From Pseudomonas sp. R5(2019) (lineage in GTDB: Bacteria; Pseudomonadota; Gammaproteobacteria; Pseudomonadales; Pseudomonadaceae): DNA of 64,000 nucleotides. Under the pieces are notes generated by a model. It was not told where the DNA came from, searched no databases, and saw only the letters and a list, made by a program, of their open reading frames with translations. Position 1 is the stretch's first letter, and each line of letters begins with the position of its first letter. Both the position numbers and the translations under genes were made by a program. Below are positions 35,536 through 45,571 of this stretch, piece by piece. Location of the stretch: the NCBI RefSeq assembly GCF_009905435.1, contig NZ_JAAAMT010000002.1:211497-275496 (forward strand), read 5' to 3'.

Positions 35536-37101
35536 ATGACAGGTGAGATCAACAGCCTCAACAGACCGCTGCCGCCGGCGTCTGCGGCACGTTCGCCGGC
35601 TGTCGCGGGCGAGCCGGTGAAACTGCTGCAAGCGCTGCCTGGGTTGCTGGCGGTCGGAGAAAGCGCGAGCGCCGAAGTGATGGACCTGAAACAGACCGCA
35701 CAGGACTTTCAACTGCTGCTGCGCCTGACCCTGGCCAACGGCCGCCAGACCAACGTCCAGGCCTCGAGCCTGGTGCCGCTGCTGCAAGGCACCCAAGTGG
35801 CGGTGACGCGCACTTCCAGCGACACCCTGGCATTGCTGCAGCAGCAGTCGACCCACTCCAGCGTCGCCGCCTTGACCACCCTGGACCTCAAGCAACTACC
35901 GGTTGGCACCCTGCTGCAGGGCAAGGTACTGACCTCGCAACTGCTGCCTCAGACAGCCGGCCAACCACCGCTGTATCGCGCGCTGCTGAGCCTGCTCAAT
36001 ACCGCTCAGGCCGGCGCCACCCTGAGCCTGGACAGCCCTCGCCCGCTGGCCTTGGGCAGCCTGCTCAGCGCCCAGGTGCAAGGCCCCCAGGCGCTGTTGT
36101 TCATGCCGCTGAGCGGGCGGCTCGACCAGTTGGCGCTGGTGCAGAACCTTGGCGCCCAAGGGAGCCGCCAAGGCTCGCTGCAGGGCTTGTTCAACGCCTT
36201 GCAACGGCTAGAGGAAGCTGACGCCCTGCCCGCCGAGGTGCGCGCCGCAGCCGACAAGCTGGTGGCCAGCCTGCCTGATATCAGCAAGCTGACCGATGCC
36301 CGTGGCGTGGCCCAGGCAATGGCCAACAGCGGGGTATTCCTGGAAGCCAACCTGCTCGGCGGCGGCACGGCGCAGGCCACCGACCTCAAAGCCCATTTGC
36401 TGAGGCTGGTGGCGCAGATTCTGCCGGGGCTGCCGGCCAACACCACCTTCAATCCGGCTGCCGTCGGCAGCACACTGGCCCAGGTGCTGCCGGGCATGGT
36501 CCGCAATGCCTTGGGCATGCTGGGCCAGGTCGGCCCACGCGGCCCGGCGGGCGGCTTTCCGCTGCCGACACGGTTGCTGAAAAATGCCGGCGACGGCGAC
36601 CTCGAACATTTGCTCAAACTGGCCGCCGCGGCGGTCTCCCGCTTGCAGACTCACCAGTTGAGCAGCCTGGAAAAGACCGGCACCACGCCCGATGGCAACC
36701 TGCTGACCACCTGGCAACTGGAAATCCCCCTGCGTTCGCAGCAAGACATCCTGCCCTTGCAGGTCAAGCTGCAACGCGAAGAAACCCCGGAGCAGCAAGC
36801 CCACCCCGAACGTGAACGGCGCGACGCAAAGGAACTGTTGTGGCGCGTCGAGCTGGCCTTCGACGTTCACCCATTGGGGCCGCTGCAGGTGCAGGCGCAA
36901 CTGGTCCGCGGCAGCCTGTCCAGCCAGCTGTGGGCCGAACACCCGGCCACGGCCCAACTGATCGAAGGCCATTTGGGCTATTTGCGAGATCGTTTGGTGG
37001 CGTGCGGCCTGACCGTGGCCGAACTGGACTGCCATCAAGGCACGCCGCCCCAAGGGCCGCGCACACAACTGCAACAGCGCTGGGTGGATGAAACCGCATG
37101 A
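35536..37101 (+). CDS. fliK: Flagellar hook-length control protein FliK
   Basis: A 521-residue protein, low in aromatic residues and rich in Leu, Ala and Gln over its first 350 residues, as expected for a secreted ruler. The C-terminal domain from about 385 (WQLEIPLRSQQDILPLQVKL, then WRVELAFDVHPLGPLQVQAQ) is of the Flg_hook type that switches export specificity at FlhB. The next gene is an FlhB C-terminal-like protein overlapping by 4 bp, which supports the call. A second fliK-like gene elsewhere in the genome would be usual. Confidence 0.85.
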   Translation: MTGEINSLNRPLPPASAARSPAVAGEPVKLLQALPGLLAVGESASAEVMDLKQTAQDFQLLLRLTLANGRQTNVQASSLVPLLQGTQVAVTRTSSDTLALLQQQSTHSSVAALTTLDLKQLPVGTLLQGKVLTSQLLPQTAGQPPLYRALLSLLNTAQAGATLSLDSPRPLALGSLLSAQVQGPQALLFMPLSGRLDQLALVQNLGAQGSRQGSLQGLFNALQRLEEADALPAEVRAAADKLVASLPDISKLTDARGVAQAMANSGVFLEANLLGGGTAQATDLKAHLLRLVAQILPGLPANTTFNPAAVGSTLAQVLPGMVRNALGMLGQVGPRGPAGGFPLPTRLLKNAGDGDLEHLLKLAAAAVSRLQTHQLSSLEKTGTTPDGNLLTTWQLEIPLRSQQDILPLQVKLQREETPEQQAHPERERRDAKELLWRVELAFDVHPLGPLQVQAQLVRGSLSSQLWAEHPATAQLIEGHLGYLRDRLVACGLTVAELDCHQGTPPQGPRTQLQQRWVDETA

Positions 37102-37415
37102 CAGAACAAGCACCGCGCCAGGCCATCGCCCTGAGCTACGACGGCCAGCAGGCCCCGACCCTCACGGCCAAGGGCGACGATGCCCTGGCCGAGGCCATTC
37201 TGGCGATTGCCCGGGATTGCGAAGTGCCGATCTACGAGAACGCCGAACTGGTCAAACTGCTGGCGCGGCTGGAATTGGGCGACCGGATACCGGAAGAGCT
37301 GTACCGCACCATTGCCGAGATCATTGCCTTTGCCTGGTATTTGAAAGGCAAGGTACCGGTAGGGTCTGCGATGCAGGAACCGGGGGTGGAACGGGACATC
37401 ACGCCCGGCCGATGA
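37098..37415 (+). CDS. FlhB C-terminal-domain-like export switch protein
   Basis: A 105-residue protein resembling only the cytoplasmic domain of FlhB/YscU: AIALSYDGQQAPTLTAKGDD, DCEVPIYENAELVKLLARLE and IPEELYRTIAEIIAFAWYL. The autocleavage motif NPTH of true FlhB is absent. Such proteins (FhlB) occur in many flagellated bacteria and can substitute for part of FlhB in substrate switching. Coupling to fliK (ATGA overlap) points to flagellar export. Confidence 0.85.
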   Translation: MTEQAPRQAIALSYDGQQAPTLTAKGDDALAEAILAIARDCEVPIYENAELVKLLARLELGDRIPEELYRTIAEIIAFAWYLKGKVPVGSAMQEPGVERDITPGR

Positions 37416-37468
37416 GTGCGGGGCGGCATTCGCGGGCAAGCCCCGAAACTGAACCGTGCGCCTGTGCA

Positions 37469-37623
37469 GGCTGTGTGAAAACCTCAGCGTCCGAGTGGCC
37501 GGTTAAAAAATGATCTGAAAATCGCGTCGCTACGTAAATTTCAGGTCTGTACACCAGCCGATCCTTTTCAGAATTTAAGTAGGAACGCGCAGTTCGATTT
37601 TTCACGAGGGTTTTCACACAGTC
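37469..37623. mobile_element. MITE-like element with 15-bp terminal inverted repeats
   Basis: Left end GGCTGTGTGAAAACC (37469-37483) and right end GGTTTTCACACAGTC (37609-37623) are complementary at 14 of 15 positions and enclose 125 bp without a reading frame. Size and ends suggest a miniature inverted-repeat element or a transposon end-to-end remnant. No target-site duplication is obvious. REP-like fragments flank it on both sides (about 37428 and 37625). Confidence 0.6.
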
Positions 37624-37703
37624 TGTGTGGGAGCAGAGCTTGCTAGCGATGAGGCCCGCACACGCGACAAAAAACTTGTCGGGGTAGACGCTTTTCCTCA
37701 ACC

Positions 37704-38195
37704 TCAAGGTGCGCTGCGCGATTCCCGATCCATGTCTTCCGGCCATTGGACTTTGGGTGCCAGGCGCATGGCGAGGTTGTACCAGGGCACGTCGTTGTGG
37801 TCCTGGGGTGGGTCAGGTGGTGGCAGTGCCTCGGGGCCTTTCTGCATGTAGGTACAGATGTAGGCCCAGGCATGTTCGTCGGCGCCCATGGTGCTCAGGT
37901 GGAAGCGGTCGATAACCTTGTTTGTTCCCGGACTAACGATAGAGAGCATAACGCCCATTCTGATGATGACTCCGCCTTGCGCGGTGGCGCTGTTTTGCCT
38001 CCAGCGTTCGGCGCGTACCTGCGACCAGTCATAAGCGACCGGTGCGACGTACCAGCGTTCGAAGGGGTTCCACCAACGGTCTTTGAAGTTGTAGGCGTAG
38101 ATTTTTCTGCGAATGCGGTTGAAGCGCAGGGGCAAGTCACGGGGGGCAGCGATCGTTGATTTGAGCATCCAGCAGGTCATCCAGATGCCCGTCAA
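37704..38195 (-). pseudogene. DUF6708-like protein, 5' end apparently missing
   Basis: About 163 residues with the blocks PRDLPLRFNRIRRKIYAYNF, WWNPFERWYVAPVAYDWSQV and VMLSIVSPGTNKVIDRFHLS, reminiscent of DUF6708 proteins found near type VI effector loci in Pseudomonas. No good start codon or ribosome site exists. The frame stays open upstream through a hydrophobic stretch (GVVPAVILTGIWMTCW) and through the helicase terminator hairpin to a stop near 38269. It is probably a 5'-truncated remnant, but a non-canonical start within the terminator cannot be excluded. Confidence 0.5.
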
Positions 38196-38217
38196 TATGA
38201 CAGCTGGAACGACCCCT

Positions 38218-38250
38218 AAAAAAATCCCCGAACCAGTCGGGGATTTTTTA
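38218..38250. terminator. Rho-independent terminator of the DEAD-box helicase gene
   Basis: Stem TCCCCGA (38225-38231), loop ACCAG, TCGGGGA (38237-38243), with A7 on one side and T6 on the other. It is therefore bidirectional and serves the minus-strand helicase gene ending at 38262. Confidence 0.88.
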
Positions 38251-38261
38251 TTCAGCGCAGA

Positions 38262-39923
38262 TCAGTCTTCACGGTACCGACGCAGCTTCAACTGCTTACC
38301 GGCCACGCGAGTGTCCTTGAGCTTGGTCAACAGACGCTCCAGACCCTCTTCCGGCAGCTCGACCAGGCTGAAGCTGTCGCGCACCTGAATGCGGCCGATC
38401 GCTTCGCGGGCCAGGCCGCCTTCGTTGAGGATGGCACCCAGCAGGTTTTTCGCGGCGATGCCGTCGCGAGCACCCAGGGCGGTACGGCAGCGAGCACGGC
38501 CTTCACCCAGCGGCATTGGCGCACGACGCTCACGCTCACCACGCTCTGGACGGTCACCGGTACGCTCACGCGGTGCGCTGTTCGGCACCAGCGGTTGCTC
38601 ACGCTCGACCGCTTCCAGGGTCAGGGCCTGAGCGTTGGTGGCCTTGCGCAGCAAGGCAGCGGCCAGGGCACGCGGGCTGCAACCGATGTCGGCGGTCAGG
38701 CGATCGAGCAGATCACCGTGAGTCGCTTCAGCGTCGCCAACCAGCGGCGCCAGGCTGGTGGTCAGCTTCTTGATGCGAGCATCGAGAACAGCTTGAGCAT
38801 TCGGCAGGCGAACTTCAGCGACCTTCTGACCGGTCACACGCTCGATCACTTGCAGCATGCGACGCTCGCGCGGGGTGACCAGCAGCAGCGCGCGGCCTTC
38901 GCGACCAGCACGGCCAGTACGGCCGATACGGTGAACGTAGGACTCTGGATCGTACGGCATGTCCACGTTGAATACGTGGGTGATGCGCGGTACGTCCAGA
39001 CCACGAGCAGCAACGTCGGTCGCGACGACGATGTCCAGACGGCCATCCTTGAGCGAGTCGATGACGCGCTCACGCTGGTTCTGGGCAATGTCACCGTTCA
39101 GCGCGGCAGCCTTGTAGCCTTTGGCTTCCAGCGCGCTGGCCAGGTCCAGGGTCGCTTGCTTGGTACGCACGAAGGCGATCAGGGCGTCGAACTCTTCCAC
39201 TTCCAGCAGACGCAGGACAGCGGAGGTTTTCTGGTCAGCGTGAACCAGCAGGTGAGCCTGCTCGATCGCGGTAACGGTCTGAGTCTTGGTCTGGATCTTG
39301 ACGTGCTTCGGGTCACGCAGGTGACGCTCGGCGATCGCGCGGATCGACTGCGGCAGGGTGGCCGAGAACAGTACAGTCTGACGAGTTTCAGGCATGGCCT
39401 TGAAGATGACTTCCAGGTCATCCATGAAGCCCAGCTTGAGCATTTCGTCGGCTTCGTCCAGTACCAGATGATTAACGGTAGTGAGGACTTTCTCGTCGCG
39501 GCGCAGGTGGTCGCACAGACGGCCAGGGGTAGCGACGACGATTTGCGCGCCGTTGCGGATGGCTTTCAGTTGTGGGCCCATCGGGGCACCACCGTATACA
39601 GCTACCACGGTAACGCCCGGCATTTGCTTGGCGTAGGTTTCGAATGCGGTAGCAACTTGCAGCGCCAACTCGCGGGTTGGCGCCAGGATCAGGGCTTGCG
39701 GCTCGCGCTTGCTCGGGTCGATCCGATGCAGGATAGGCAGAGCGAAGGCAGCGGTTTTACCGGTACCTGTCTGCGCCTGGCCGATCATGTCGTGACCGGC
39801 AAGAATAATCGGGATCGATTGTTGCTGAATCGCCGACGGCTCTTCGTAGCCAGTGGCTACTACTGCAGCAACAATACTTGGGTGAAGTTCGAGAGCGGCG
39901 AAGCCGCCGAGTTCCTGGGTCAT
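38262..39923 (-). CDS. deaD: DEAD-box ATP-dependent RNA helicase (DeaD/CsdA)
   Basis: A 553-residue helicase from ATG 39923 (AGAGGCAG ahead). Core motifs: Q motif near 28-36, AQTGTGKT 50-57, PTRELA, TPGR, DEAD 156-159, SAT, and HRIGRTGRAGREG in the second domain. The C-terminus has an Arg-rich stretch and a DbpA-like RNA-binding domain (IGRIQVRDSFSLVELPEEGL). CsdA-type helicases help 50S assembly and mRNA decay in the cold. The leader (39924-40284, about 360 bp) contains no gene; long leaders with cold-regulated structure are usual for this family. Confidence 0.92.
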   Translation of the reverse strand: MTQELGGFAALELHPSIVAAVVATGYEEPSAIQQQSIPIILAGHDMIGQAQTGTGKTAAFALPILHRIDPSKREPQALILAPTRELALQVATAFETYAKQMPGVTVVAVYGGAPMGPQLKAIRNGAQIVVATPGRLCDHLRRDEKVLTTVNHLVLDEADEMLKLGFMDDLEVIFKAMPETRQTVLFSATLPQSIRAIAERHLRDPKHVKIQTKTQTVTAIEQAHLLVHADQKTSAVLRLLEVEEFDALIAFVRTKQATLDLASALEAKGYKAAALNGDIAQNQRERVIDSLKDGRLDIVVATDVAARGLDVPRITHVFNVDMPYDPESYVHRIGRTGRAGREGRALLLVTPRERRMLQVIERVTGQKVAEVRLPNAQAVLDARIKKLTTSLAPLVGDAEATHGDLLDRLTADIGCSPRALAAALLRKATNAQALTLEAVEREQPLVPNSAPRERTGDRPERGERERRAPMPLGEGRARCRTALGARDGIAAKNLLGAILNEGGLAREAIGRIQVRDSFSLVELPEEGLERLLTKLKDTRVAGKQLKLRRYRED

Positions 39924-40284
39924 GGGTCTGCCTCTAAGTGCATCCGCAAAGACCCATGCTCCAAAGCTGCGCATGCCGTGTAAGACTCGCTAGAGTCACC
40001 CTGGCAGCTTTGTCGGCGGGGATTTGCGAAAACGATTGAATGAAGGAACGTCAAGGAGAGTCCGTTGTGCGGACACGCAGCCGAAGTTGTCTTCGGGAAA
40101 TTGCACTACCTTTTACGTTGGTCCGATAAAAGACCGGCGCGCACTATACCCGAATTCGAGATCTACGTCAGGGTTTTTTATCGGAAACAGGCAAGTCACA
40201 CCTGTATGTTGCAGGCGTTGCGTGCAATGGGTCGCCGGAGTGCTTCCCATTGCGGTATGGAGTGCTAAATCGGTTCACCGTCGA

Positions 40285-41097
40285 TCAGCTCGCCGGGCGG
40301 ATATCCTTGATCAGCGACTCGAGAGAATATCCCAGTTGCGGCATCAAAACGCCAGCCCGATCGCTGACACCGGCCAGGTCCAGCGACTGGTCCAGATCCG
40401 CCGGCACCAGCAGGATCACGTTGCCCTCCTTGACCGGCAATTCCCAGTAATGGCGGTGATAAAGACCACGCAGCAATGCCGCGCCGAGCGGTTTGCCATC
40501 GTCACCGGCCCACTGGTTGATCACCAGCCAGCCACCGGGGTTGAGCTTTTTCTGGCAGTCTTCCAGAAAACGCCAGGCCAGGTGCGCGACATTGGGCCCG
40601 TGGTCGGTGTACAGGTCGACGAAAATCAGGTCCGCCGTTTCGGCGCTGTCGAGCAGTTGCAGCGCATCGCCAATGCGGATATACAGCCGCGGATCGTCGT
40701 CCAGGCCCAGGTATTCAATCGCCAGGCGCGGCACGTCGGGGCGCAGCTCGATCGCTTCGATATCGTCCAGTGGCAGAAATTTCATGCACGCCTGAGTCAG
40801 CGTACCCGCGCCCAGACCGAGGAACAGCGCGCTTTCCGGCTGCTCATGGCATAACGCACCAATCAGCATGGCCCGGGTGTAGTCGTACTCCAGCCAGCTG
40901 GGGTCGGCCGTGAACACGCAGCTTTGCTCGATAGCGTCGCCGAACTCGAGAAAGCGATAGTCACCGACCTCCAGCACCCTGATCGTGCCGAAGTCGTCGT
41001 GCACTTGCGCGAGCACACGCTCCTCGCGTTCCTCTGTCATCTCATCACCCAGGGTAAAACGGCAATTGTCCGTGAGCGGCGTGAGCAGGTCACGCAT
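40285..41097 (-). CDS. Spermidine synthase-like SAM-dependent protein
   Basis: About 270 residues from ATG 41097 (GAAGGTG seven bases ahead). A second candidate start, ATG 41040 at [18 protein letters not shown], begins where family similarity is strongest. [20 protein letters not shown] is SAM motif [21 protein letters not shown] motif II, and [14 protein letters not shown] corresponds to the catalytic Asp loop of spermidine synthases. Whether it makes polyamine is unknown; many such orphans lack full substrate residues. Confidence 0.8.
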   Translation of the reverse strand: MRDLLTPLTDNCRFTLGDEMTEEREERVLAQVHDDFGTIRVLEVGDYRFLEFGDAIEQSCVFTADPSWLEYDYTRAMLIGALCHEQPESALFLGLGAGTLTQACMKFLPLDDIEAIELRPDVPRLAIEYLGLDDDPRLYIRIGDALQLLDSAETADLIFVDLYTDHGPNVAHLAWRFLEDCQKKLNPGGWLVINQWAGDDGKPLGAALLRGLYHRHYWELPVKEGNVILLVPADLDQSLDLAGVSDRAGVLMPQLGYSLESLIKDIRPAS

Positions 41098-41200
41098 TAA
41101 ATTCACCTTCGCCAGCTTACCTTGCCTACAGCTGCCTGCAGCCCGACAAGGGCGCCGGTGCTACCATGGCGCCTCAATCCCAAGAAAAACCGAGCCTGTG

Positions 41201-42547
41201 ATGAGCCAACCCTGGAGCCCCGAAAGCTGGCGTGCCCTGCCGATCCAGCAACAACCCGTTTACCCCGACGCCGCCCGCCTGCTGCAGGTCGAGGAAACCC
41301 TGGCCAGCTACCCGCCGCTGGTGTTTGCCGGCGAAGCCCGGGAGTTGCGCCGCCAGTTCTCGGAAGTCACCCAGGGCCGCGCCTTCCTGCTGCAGGGCGG
41401 GGACTGCGCCGAAAGTTTCGCCGAGTTCTCGGCCGCGAAAATCCGCGACACCTTCAAGGTACTGCTGCAAATGGCGATCGTCATGACCTTTGCCGCCGGC
41501 TGCCCAGTGGTCAAGGTCGGGCGCATGGCCGGCCAGTTCGCCAAACCGCGCTCGGCCAATGATGAAACCATCGGCGGCATCACCCTGCCGGCCTATCGCG
41601 GCGATATCGTCAATGGCATCGGCTTCGATTCCCACAGCCGCGTGCCGGACCCTGACCGCCTGCTGCAGGCCTATCACCAGGCCACCGCCACGTTGAACCT
41701 GCTGCGCGCCTTCGCCCAGGGCGGCTTTGCCGACCTGCACCAGGTGCACAAGTGGAACCTGGACTTCATCGCCAACTCCGCCTTGGCCGAGAAGTACAGC
41801 CAACTGGCCGACCGGATCGACGAAACCCTGGCGTTCATGCGCGCCTGCGGCATGGACAGCTCGCCGCAACTGCGTGAAACCAGCTTTTTCACCGCCCACG
41901 AGGCCTTGCTGCTCAACTACGAAGAAGCCTTCGTGCGGCGCGACAGCCTGACCAACGACCACTACGACTGCTCGGCGCACATGCTCTGGATCGGCGACCG
42001 GACGCGCCAGCTCGACGGCGCCCATGTCGAGTTTCTGCGCGGGGTGCACAACCCGATCGGGGTCAAGGTTGGCCCAAGCATGAACACCGAAGACCTGATT
42101 CGCCTGATCGACATCCTTAACCCGGACAACGATCCCGGCCGCCTGAACCTGATCGTGCGCATGGGCGCCAACAAGGTCGGCGAGCACCTGCCCGGGCTGA
42201 TCCGCAGCGTCGAACGCGAAGGGCGCAAGGTGCTCTGGAGTTCCGACCCGATGCACGGCAACACCATCAAGGCCAGCAGCGGTTACAAGACCCGCGACTT
42301 CGCGCAGATCCTCAGTGAGGTGAAGCAGTTCTTCCAGGTGCACCAGGCTGAAGGCAGCTACGCCGGCGGCATCCATATCGAGATGACCGGCCAGAATGTC
42401 ACCGAATGCATCGGCGGCGCTCGGCCGATCACTGAGGACGCGCTCTCGGACCGCTACCATACCCACTGCGACCCACGCATGAACGCCGACCAGTCGCTGG
42501 AGCTGGCCTTCCTGATTGCCGAAACCCTCAAGCAAGTGAAGCGCTGA
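41201..42547 (+). CDS. 3-deoxy-7-phosphoheptulonate synthase, class II
   Basis: A 448-residue class II DAHP synthase, which condenses PEP and erythrose 4-phosphate as the first step of the shikimate pathway. Diagnostic blocks: [47 protein letters not shown] and [14 protein letters not shown] precedes the ATG by two bases. It is a single gene, divergent from the spermidine-synthase-like gene. Confidence 0.93.
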   Translation: MSQPWSPESWRALPIQQQPVYPDAARLLQVEETLASYPPLVFAGEARELRRQFSEVTQGRAFLLQGGDCAESFAEFSAAKIRDTFKVLLQMAIVMTFAAGCPVVKVGRMAGQFAKPRSANDETIGGITLPAYRGDIVNGIGFDSHSRVPDPDRLLQAYHQATATLNLLRAFAQGGFADLHQVHKWNLDFIANSALAEKYSQLADRIDETLAFMRACGMDSSPQLRETSFFTAHEALLLNYEEAFVRRDSLTNDHYDCSAHMLWIGDRTRQLDGAHVEFLRGVHNPIGVKVGPSMNTEDLIRLIDILNPDNDPGRLNLIVRMGANKVGEHLPGLIRSVEREGRKVLWSSDPMHGNTIKASSGYKTRDFAQILSEVKQFFQVHQAEGSYAGGIHIEMTGQNVTECIGGARPITEDALSDRYHTHCDPRMNADQSLELAFLIAETLKQVKR

Positions 42548-42553
42548 GGCGAT

Positions 42554-43777
42554 TCACTCCTGCTGCGCCAGCGCCTGCCGTAATCGGTAAGCGCTGGCGC
42601 GCGGGCAATTGAGCCGGACTTGTTCCAGCCCCAGCCAGCGCGCCATGCGCTGCAGGCTCTCGGCCAGCGCGGCCATGCCGGCATCATCCAGGCCGCGATC
42701 CTCTTCGTGCACCGCATGGACCGCCAACTGCCCCTGGGCTCGCTGCGCGCGCAGGTCGACGCGCGCCGCAATGCGTTCGTCGTGCAGGAACGGCAGCACG
42801 TAGTAGCCGTAGACCCGCTTGTGGGCTGGGGTATAGATTTCCAGGCGGTAGTGAAAATCGAACAAGCGCTCGGTGCGGCTGCGCTCCCAGATCAGCGAAT
42901 CGAAGGGGGACAACAGGGCACTGACCGGTTTCTTGCGCAACACGCGCGGCGTCACGCTGCAATAGGCAGGCTGCTGCCAACCTTCAACCTGACAGGCTTG
43001 CAACACCCCCTCTTCGAGCAACTCCGCCAAGCGCTGGCGGCTGTCGGCCGGTGTCAGGCGAAAGTAGTCACGCAAGTCTTTTTCAGTGGCCACGCCCAAG
43101 GCATTGGCGGCGTGCAGCAGTAACGCTCGCTGGGCTTGCGCCTCATCAGGCAGGGGGCTCGCCAACGTCGCGGCAGGGATCACCCGCTCGGGCAAATCGT
43201 AAAGTCGCTCGAAGCCGCGCCGGCCCGCCACAGTGACTTCGCCTGCCGCAAACAGCCATTCCAGCGCATGCTTTTCCGCGCTCCAGTCCCACCAGGGGCC
43301 GGCTCGCTCCTGGCGGGTCGACAAGCTTGCAGCCCCCAGCGCACCGTGCTCGGTCACCGCCGCCAAGACCCGGGCAATGGTGCCCTGCTGTTCACGCCCG
43401 AACCGTGCCAGCTGCTCGTAGATCCCCTGCCCTTGCCTGGCCCGCTGCATGCGCCAGTGCAGCAAGGGGTAGAACTCAAGCGGCAATAGCGAGGCCTCAT
43501 GCCCCCAGTACTCGAACAATTTGCGTTGACGCAAAGGACCCCACGCCACCTGATCGAGCAAGGCGGGTTGATAGTCACCCAAACGTGAAAACAACGGCAG
43601 ATAGTGCGAGCGAACCAACGCATTGACAGAATCGATCTGCAGCACCCCCAACCGCCGGATCATCTGCCCGACCTTCGCCCGGGTGACCGCCCGTGCATCG
43701 TTGCGACCGCCGAACCCTTGCGCCGTCAACACCAGGCGGCGGGCTTGCAGGTCTGACAGGGACAACGGCGTGGGCAT
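42554..43777 (-). CDS. YcaQ-like winged-helix DNA glycosylase
   Basis: A 407-residue HTH_42-family protein. The motif Gln-hydrophobic-Asp used by E. coli YcaQ (AlkX) is present at 47-49 in GVLQIDSVNALVRSHYLPLF. Winged-helix repeats and the C-terminal beta part (YGYYVLPFLHDERIAARVDL) are present. The family unhooks interstrand crosslinks and removes bulky N7 adducts. It ends 6 bp from the convergent DAHP synthase gene. Confidence 0.85.
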   Translation of the reverse strand: MPTPLSLSDLQARRLVLTAQGFGGRNDARAVTRAKVGQMIRRLGVLQIDSVNALVRSHYLPLFSRLGDYQPALLDQVAWGPLRQRKLFEYWGHEASLLPLEFYPLLHWRMQRARQGQGIYEQLARFGREQQGTIARVLAAVTEHGALGAASLSTRQERAGPWWDWSAEKHALEWLFAAGEVTVAGRRGFERLYDLPERVIPAATLASPLPDEAQAQRALLLHAANALGVATEKDLRDYFRLTPADSRQRLAELLEEGVLQACQVEGWQQPAYCSVTPRVLRKKPVSALLSPFDSLIWERSRTERLFDFHYRLEIYTPAHKRVYGYYVLPFLHDERIAARVDLRAQRAQGQLAVHAVHEEDRGLDDAGMAALAESLQRMARWLGLEQVRLNCPRASAYRLRQALAQQE

Positions 43778-43825
43778 GCGCGACTCCTTGCGTGGCTGCC
43801 CACTACCTTAGCGTATTGCAGCCGG

Positions 43826-44062
43826 TTACTTCTTCAGTGGATCGTCCCAGAAGGGACGCTCGGTTTCCTCCAGGATATCGGCGCGGCTCAGGCCCATGTC
43901 CTTGAGCGCGCTGTCACTCAGTTGAGCCAGCTCGGCGCGTTCGCGAGCCAGCTGGTGCCAACGGGCGACAAGCGTTGTCAGGCGCGAGAACCAGTGCCCC
44001 AGCGAGATGCCTGCCAGTGGATGTCTTTGGATAAGTACGAAACCTTTTTGACCTTTCATCAT
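43826..44062 (-). CDS. DUF1127-domain small protein
   Basis: A 78-residue protein from ATG 44062 with GGAGGGCGAA ahead; a second ATG follows at once. The C-terminal Arg/Leu-rich block (RERAELAQLSDSALKDMGLS then RADILEE) is the DUF1127 (YjiS-like) motif ending in the usual DIGLSR-type helix. Larger relatives bind RNA or interact with regulators in alphaproteobacteria; role here unknown. It is divergent from a LysR gene 93 bp away. Confidence 0.8.
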   Translation of the reverse strand: MMKGQKGFVLIQRHPLAGISLGHWFSRLTTLVARWHQLARERAELAQLSDSALKDMGLSRADILEETERPFWDDPLKK

Positions 44063-44155
44063 TTCGCCCTCCAGTTGGGATGGCTCAAGTTTCCCGCCGG
44101 AGCTAAGATCAATCCAACGAATCTTTCTTATGCCATACATCTCGGAGATTGATGC

Positions 44156-45010
44156 ATGTCTCAGTATCAGGCCATTGATTCCGAAATCCTGCGCACTTTT
44201 GTCGCCATCGCCGACCAAGGCGGCTTTACCCGCGCAGGAGAGGTCGTCAACCGCACCCAGTCGGCGGTCAGCATGCAAATGAAACGCCTGGAGGAAGATA
44301 TCCTGCAGCGCCAGCTGTTCCAGCGAGACGGCCGCCAGGTTCGATTGACCGCTGAAGGGCAAGTGCTGCTCGGGTATGCGCGGCGTATCCTGAAACTGCA
44401 CAGCGAAGTGTTCAACACGCTGCGCGAGCCGCACATGGTCGGGCTGGTGCGCATTGGTACGCCGGATGACTACGCCATGCGCTTTCTACCGGGGATTCTG
44501 TCGCGCTTTGCCCAGGCGTATCCGCTGGTGCAAGTGGAGGTGCATTGCGAGAGTTCCAGGCAACTGATGCTGCGCCAGGACTTGGACCTGACCATCGTCA
44601 CCCGCGAACCTGGCAGCGAGATTGGCCAGTTATTGCGCAGCGAGCGCTTCGTCTGGGCCCAGGCCAATGGCTTCAGCCCCCATGAACAAAGCCCGATTCC
44701 GCTGGCGATGTTCAACAGCGATTGCTTTTGCAGGCTGTGGGCGTGCAATGCACTGGACGCACTGGGCAAGGACTACCGGGTGGCGTATACCAGCCCGAGC
44801 CTGGCGGCGATCATGGCGGTGGTCAGCGCCGGCCTTGCCGTCACCGCGCAATTGCAAAGCCTGATCACACCCGACCTGCGTATTCTGGGCGAGGCCGAAG
44901 GGCTGCCACAGTTGCCCATGGCCAGCGTGATGCTGCTGCGCAATGCGTCGACCCAGTCACCAATGACCGAATGCCTGGCCGACCACATTGCCGAAGGCTT
45001 CAAACTTTAA
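44156..45010 (+). CDS. LysR-family regulator, divergent from DUF1127 gene
   Basis: A 284-residue regulator with helix-turn-helix at about 18-65 (DQGGFTRAGEVVNRTQSAVS, then MKRLEEDILQRQLFQRDGRQ) and an effector domain from about 92. The ATG lies next to CGGAGATTG. Likely target is the divergent DUF1127 gene. Inducer unknown. Confidence 0.87.
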   Translation: MSQYQAIDSEILRTFVAIADQGGFTRAGEVVNRTQSAVSMQMKRLEEDILQRQLFQRDGRQVRLTAEGQVLLGYARRILKLHSEVFNTLREPHMVGLVRIGTPDDYAMRFLPGILSRFAQAYPLVQVEVHCESSRQLMLRQDLDLTIVTREPGSEIGQLLRSERFVWAQANGFSPHEQSPIPLAMFNSDCFCRLWACNALDALGKDYRVAYTSPSLAAIMAVVSAGLAVTAQLQSLITPDLRILGEAEGLPQLPMASVMLLRNASTQSPMTECLADHIAEGFKL

Positions 45011-45112
45011 ACGCAAGCATCACCGCACAGAGCACCAGAGGGCCGCAGAACAGCTGGCGCGTTAAAGATCAGAACGCTAAATTCATTGACACTGTTGAAC
45101 CAAAGGATCGGC

Positions 45113-45571
45113 ATGACTTCCGAGACCAAAGCCCCATGTGACGACGATCTGCTGCTCGACGCTCAGGTGTGTTTCGCCCTCTACTCCACCTCGCTGCTGA
45201 TGACCAAAGCATACAAACCCTTGCTGCAGGAACTGGGTCTGACCTACCCGCAGTACCTGGCCATGTTGGTATTGTGGGAACAGGACGGCTTGACCGTAGG
45301 TGAAATCAGCACTCGCCTGTTGACCGATCCGGGCTCGCTCACGCCCCTGCTCAAACGTCTGGAGGCCGAGGGCCTGCTCAGCCGCAACCGCAGCCGCGAA
45401 GACGAACGTGTAGTGATTGTGCAGTTGACCGATCAGGGGCGCGCCTTGCGCGAGCAAGCCAGGCGCATTCCCCACTGCATCCTCAGCGCCAGTGGCCAGC
45501 CGCTGGAGCGTCTGCGCCAGTTGCAGGCTGACTTGATCGAACTGCGCAGTCACCTGCAGGACAACTTGTAA
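45113..45571 (+). CDS. ohrR: Organic hydroperoxide-sensing MarR regulator OhrR
   Basis: A 152-residue MarR protein from ATG 45113 (AAGGA ahead). The reactive Cys20 lies in LLDAQVCFALYSTSLLMTKA, the position conserved in OhrR sensors, and YPQYLAMLVLWEQDGLTVGE and LTPLLKRLEAEGLLSRNRSR form the winged helix. Oxidation of Cys20 by organic peroxides would release ohr. ohr follows 186 bp downstream on the same strand. Confidence 0.92.
   Translation: MTSETKAPCDDDLLLDAQVCFALYSTSLLMTKAYKPLLQELGLTYPQYLAMLVLWEQDGLTVGEISTRLLTDPGSLTPLLKRLEAEGLLSRNRSREDERVVIVQLTDQGRALREQARRIPHCILSASGQPLERLRQLQADLIELRSHLQDNL

Noticed and set aside
40024..40268. Possible short gene upstream of deaD (frame beginning MCGHAAEVVFGKLHYLLRWS)
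   Set aside because: It has a GGAGAG-like leader but no recognisable motif and lies in the leader region of the divergent helicase gene; evidence was too weak to list.
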